From: an uncultured Candidatus Melainabacteria bacterium
GTDB lineage: Bacteria; Cyanobacteriota; Vampirovibrionia; Gastranaerophilales; Gastranaerophilaceae
DNA length: 24,219 nt
Direction of reading: 5' to 3'
NCBI GenBank assembly: GCA_934692295.1
Contig: CAKUTL010000020.1
Coordinates: forward strand, 1 to 24,219
Shown piece after piece: positions 23,020 to 24,219 of this stretch. The notes beneath the pieces were generated by a model. The model was not told where the DNA came from. It did not search any database and was given only the letters and a program-made list of their open reading frames with translations. The position numbers and the translations under genes were made by a program. The first letter of the stretch is position 1; every line of letters begins with the position of its first letter.

Positions 23020-23976
23020 TTAATCTAAATTATTTTGTAAAAGAATTTCTTTTAAGTTTTCTGCGGAATTTTGTAATTGTTTTAATTCTTCGTCGTTAAG
23101 AGATATTGGCACTAATGTTTCTATGCCGTCTTTACCAACGATAGAAGGCATACTCAATGAAACGTTTTCAATTCCATATTCTCCGTGCATAATTGAAGAA
23201 ACTGGAAGAATTGAACGTTCATTTCTAACAATTACTTCGCAAATTCTTTTTACAGACATTGCAATTCCGTAGTTAGTTGCTTTTTTCATTGAAATAATTT
23301 CGTAGGCACTATTTTTGACATCAGAAGCGATTTTTTCTGTTGCGTTTTTGTGATCGTAATGACCTCTCATTTCGCAGAAATTATTTAGTGGAATACCAGA
23401 AACATTGGCACTACTCCACACTGCAATCTCGCTATCTCCGTGTTCTCCGATAATGAATGCATGAACGCTTCTTGCATCGACGTCGAGGTGTTTTCCTATT
23501 TCGTATTTCAATCTTGCAGTATCAAGAACTGTTCCTGAACCAATTACGTGGCTTTCTGGAAGTCCACTTAATTTAACTGCAACGTATGTCAAAATATCAA
23601 CAGGGTTGGCAACGATAAGTAAAATTCCATTGAAATCTCGTTTTTTGATTTCTGGAATAATAGATTTGAAAATATTGATATTCTTTTTAACTAAATCAAG
23701 TCTAGTTTCTCCTGGTTGTTGGTTTGCACCTGCAGTAATGATAATAATACCAGCATCTTTTATTGAATCATAATCTCCAGCATATATTTTCATTGGTTTA
23801 GAAAATGGAATGCCATGGCTAATATCCATAGCTTCCCCTTCCGCTCTTTTTTTGTCTGCATCGATGAGGACTAATTCTCTGAATAATCCGCTTTCCATAA
23901 GACTGAATGCAGAAGCTGAACCAACAAATCCGCAACCAATAATTACGGCCTTACTAAAATTAATCGGGGTTTTCAT
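23020..23976 (-). CDS. ldh: L-lactate dehydrogenase
   Basis: 318 residues from the ATG at 23976, which has AGGAG five bases upstream; an upstream in-frame ATG at 24066 would add 30 basic residues and lacks such a site. The Rossmann motif is VIIGCGFVGSAS and Asp39 (LIDAD) favours NAD. In AGANQQPGETR, Gln86 sits at the specificity position where malate dehydrogenases have Arg, so this is lactate rather than malate dehydrogenase. Catalytic Asp152 and Arg155 (LDTARL) and His179 (GEHGDS) are present. The bacterial FBP-site His (SVHAFIIGEHG) is kept, but the usual Arg two after Arg155 is Lys, so allostery may differ. The reaction regenerates NAD by reducing pyruvate, indicating fermentation. It converges on the transporter gene. 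Confidence 0.96.
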   Translation of the reverse strand: MKTPINFSKAVIIGCGFVGSASAFSLMESGLFRELVLIDADKKRAEGEAMDISHGIPFSKPMKIYAGDYDSIKDAGIIIITAGANQQPGETRLDLVKKNINIFKSIIPEIKKRDFNGILLIVANPVDILTYVAVKLSGLPESHVIGSGTVLDTARLKYEIGKHLDVDARSVHAFIIGEHGDSEIAVWSSANVSGIPLNNFCEMRGHYDHKNATEKIASDVKNSAYEIISMKKATNYGIAMSVKRICEVIVRNERSILPVSSIMHGEYGIENVSLSMPSIVGKDGIETLVPISLNDEELKQLQNSAENLKEILLQNNLD

Positions 23977-24064
23977 TTGGACTCCTTTCCGAAATCTATA
24001 TTTATATGTGTCTTTAAATCTATTAAATTGGGTTCGCATAAGCAACTCAATATGGGGCAATTTC

Positions 24065-24092
24065 ATGTTATATCTTTATAGGTCGTTGTCAA
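24065..24092 (-). promoter_or_regulatory. Candidate promoter of ldh
   Basis: On the minus strand TTGACA (24092-24087), 16 bases, TAACAT (24070-24065). The leader would be about 80 nt. Confidence 0.45.
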
Positions 24093-24104
24093 GAGTTAAT
24101 TGTA

Positions 24105-24136
24105 AAATAAAAAAGACATTCTTTCGAATGTCTTTT
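24105..24136 (-). terminator. Terminator of tRNA-Gln
   Basis: Perfect 11-bp stem AAAAGACATTC/GAATGTCTTTT (24111-24121 with 24126-24136) with loop TTTC, followed on the minus strand by T-rich TTATTTTAC. It starts 3 bp after the tRNA. Confidence 0.9.
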
Positions 24137-24139
24137 AAA

Positions 24140-24215
24140 TGGCTGGGACGGAAGGATTCGAACCTCCGAGATGGCTGGACCAAAACCAGCTGCCTTACCA
24201 CTTGGCGACGTCCCA
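24140..24215 (-). tRNA. tRNA-Gln (TTG)
   Basis: 76 nt with encoded CCA. Acceptor arms TGGGACG/CGTCCCA pair fully, anticodon stem GCTGG/CCAGC encloses loop TTTTGGT (anticodon TTG), and the T-arm GGAGGTTCGAATCCTTCC is normal. Confidence 0.95.
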
Positions 24216-24219
24216 ATAT

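Noticed and set aside
23977..24066. A 30-residue N-terminal extension of lactate dehydrogenase
   Set aside because: The ATG at 23976 has a strong AGGAG and matches the usual N-terminus of the family; the extension overlaps the likely promoter and leader.
24140..24215. tRNA-Gln as the second attachment site of the element
   Set aside because: Its 3' end does not match the tRNA-fMet 3' end beyond general tRNA features, and no integrase is adjacent.

Overview
The DNA is AT-rich, uses the standard bacterial code with good Shine-Dalgarno sites, and has both tRNA genes with encoded CCA ends. A type IV prepilin-like protein with the N-terminal pattern GFTLAEILIIIGIIGVISALTIPNL-type, an L-lactate dehydrogenase, a NADP-type glutamate dehydrogenase and very large LysM-containing proteins together suggest a fermentative gut bacterium, most likely of the Gastranaerophilales (Melainabacteria/Vampirovibrionia). 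The taxon is inference from gene style, not from a marker gene.

Layout. 1-1637 (minus): double AAA+ ATPase, running off the left edge. 1912-11997 (minus): one giant gene (3361 residues) with a LysM domain, a hydrophobic Gly/Ala-rich stretch, a HEFVH zinc metalloprotease-like domain, a long helical region, and a C-terminal tandem duplication of a GHKL-type ATPase plus HExxH module. 11998-12336: a gene-free regulatory region with two 28-bp sites in inverted orientation, each built like a tyrosine recombinase core site (11 + 6 + 11 bp), around a 212-bp segment that carries promoter-like sequences. 12337-12882 (minus): a 181-residue tyrosine recombinase of stand-alone catalytic-domain size. The simplest reading is a phase-variation switch: the recombinase inverts the segment and changes expression of the giant gene.

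13012-13179 (minus) is a 55-residue coiled-coil protein with its own terminator. 13490-14698 is an AAA_14/DUF4143 ATPase. 14933-16829 is a serine recombinase, a small excisionase-like HTH protein and a phage-type integrase, ending against the 3' end of an initiator tRNA-fMet gene (16877-16953). This looks like the right end of an integrative element; its left end is not visible. The ATPase and serine recombinase genes share a 30-bp upstream element with one mismatch.

17109-24219 looks like ordinary chromosome: an XRE regulator divergent from a prepilin-like gene, a fibronectin-III-like/GT2 glycosyltransferase fusion, glutamate dehydrogenase, an EamA-type transporter, L-lactate dehydrogenase (minus), and tRNA-Gln (minus), with clear terminators at 22975-22994 and 24111-24136.

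Most interesting: the candidate invertible promoter with a dedicated recombinase upstream of a giant multidomain gene, and inside that gene two copies of an ATPase-protease module with opposite losses (copy 1 lacks the ATP-binding Asp but keeps HExxH; copy 2 keeps Asp-Gly-x-Gly but lost HExxH).
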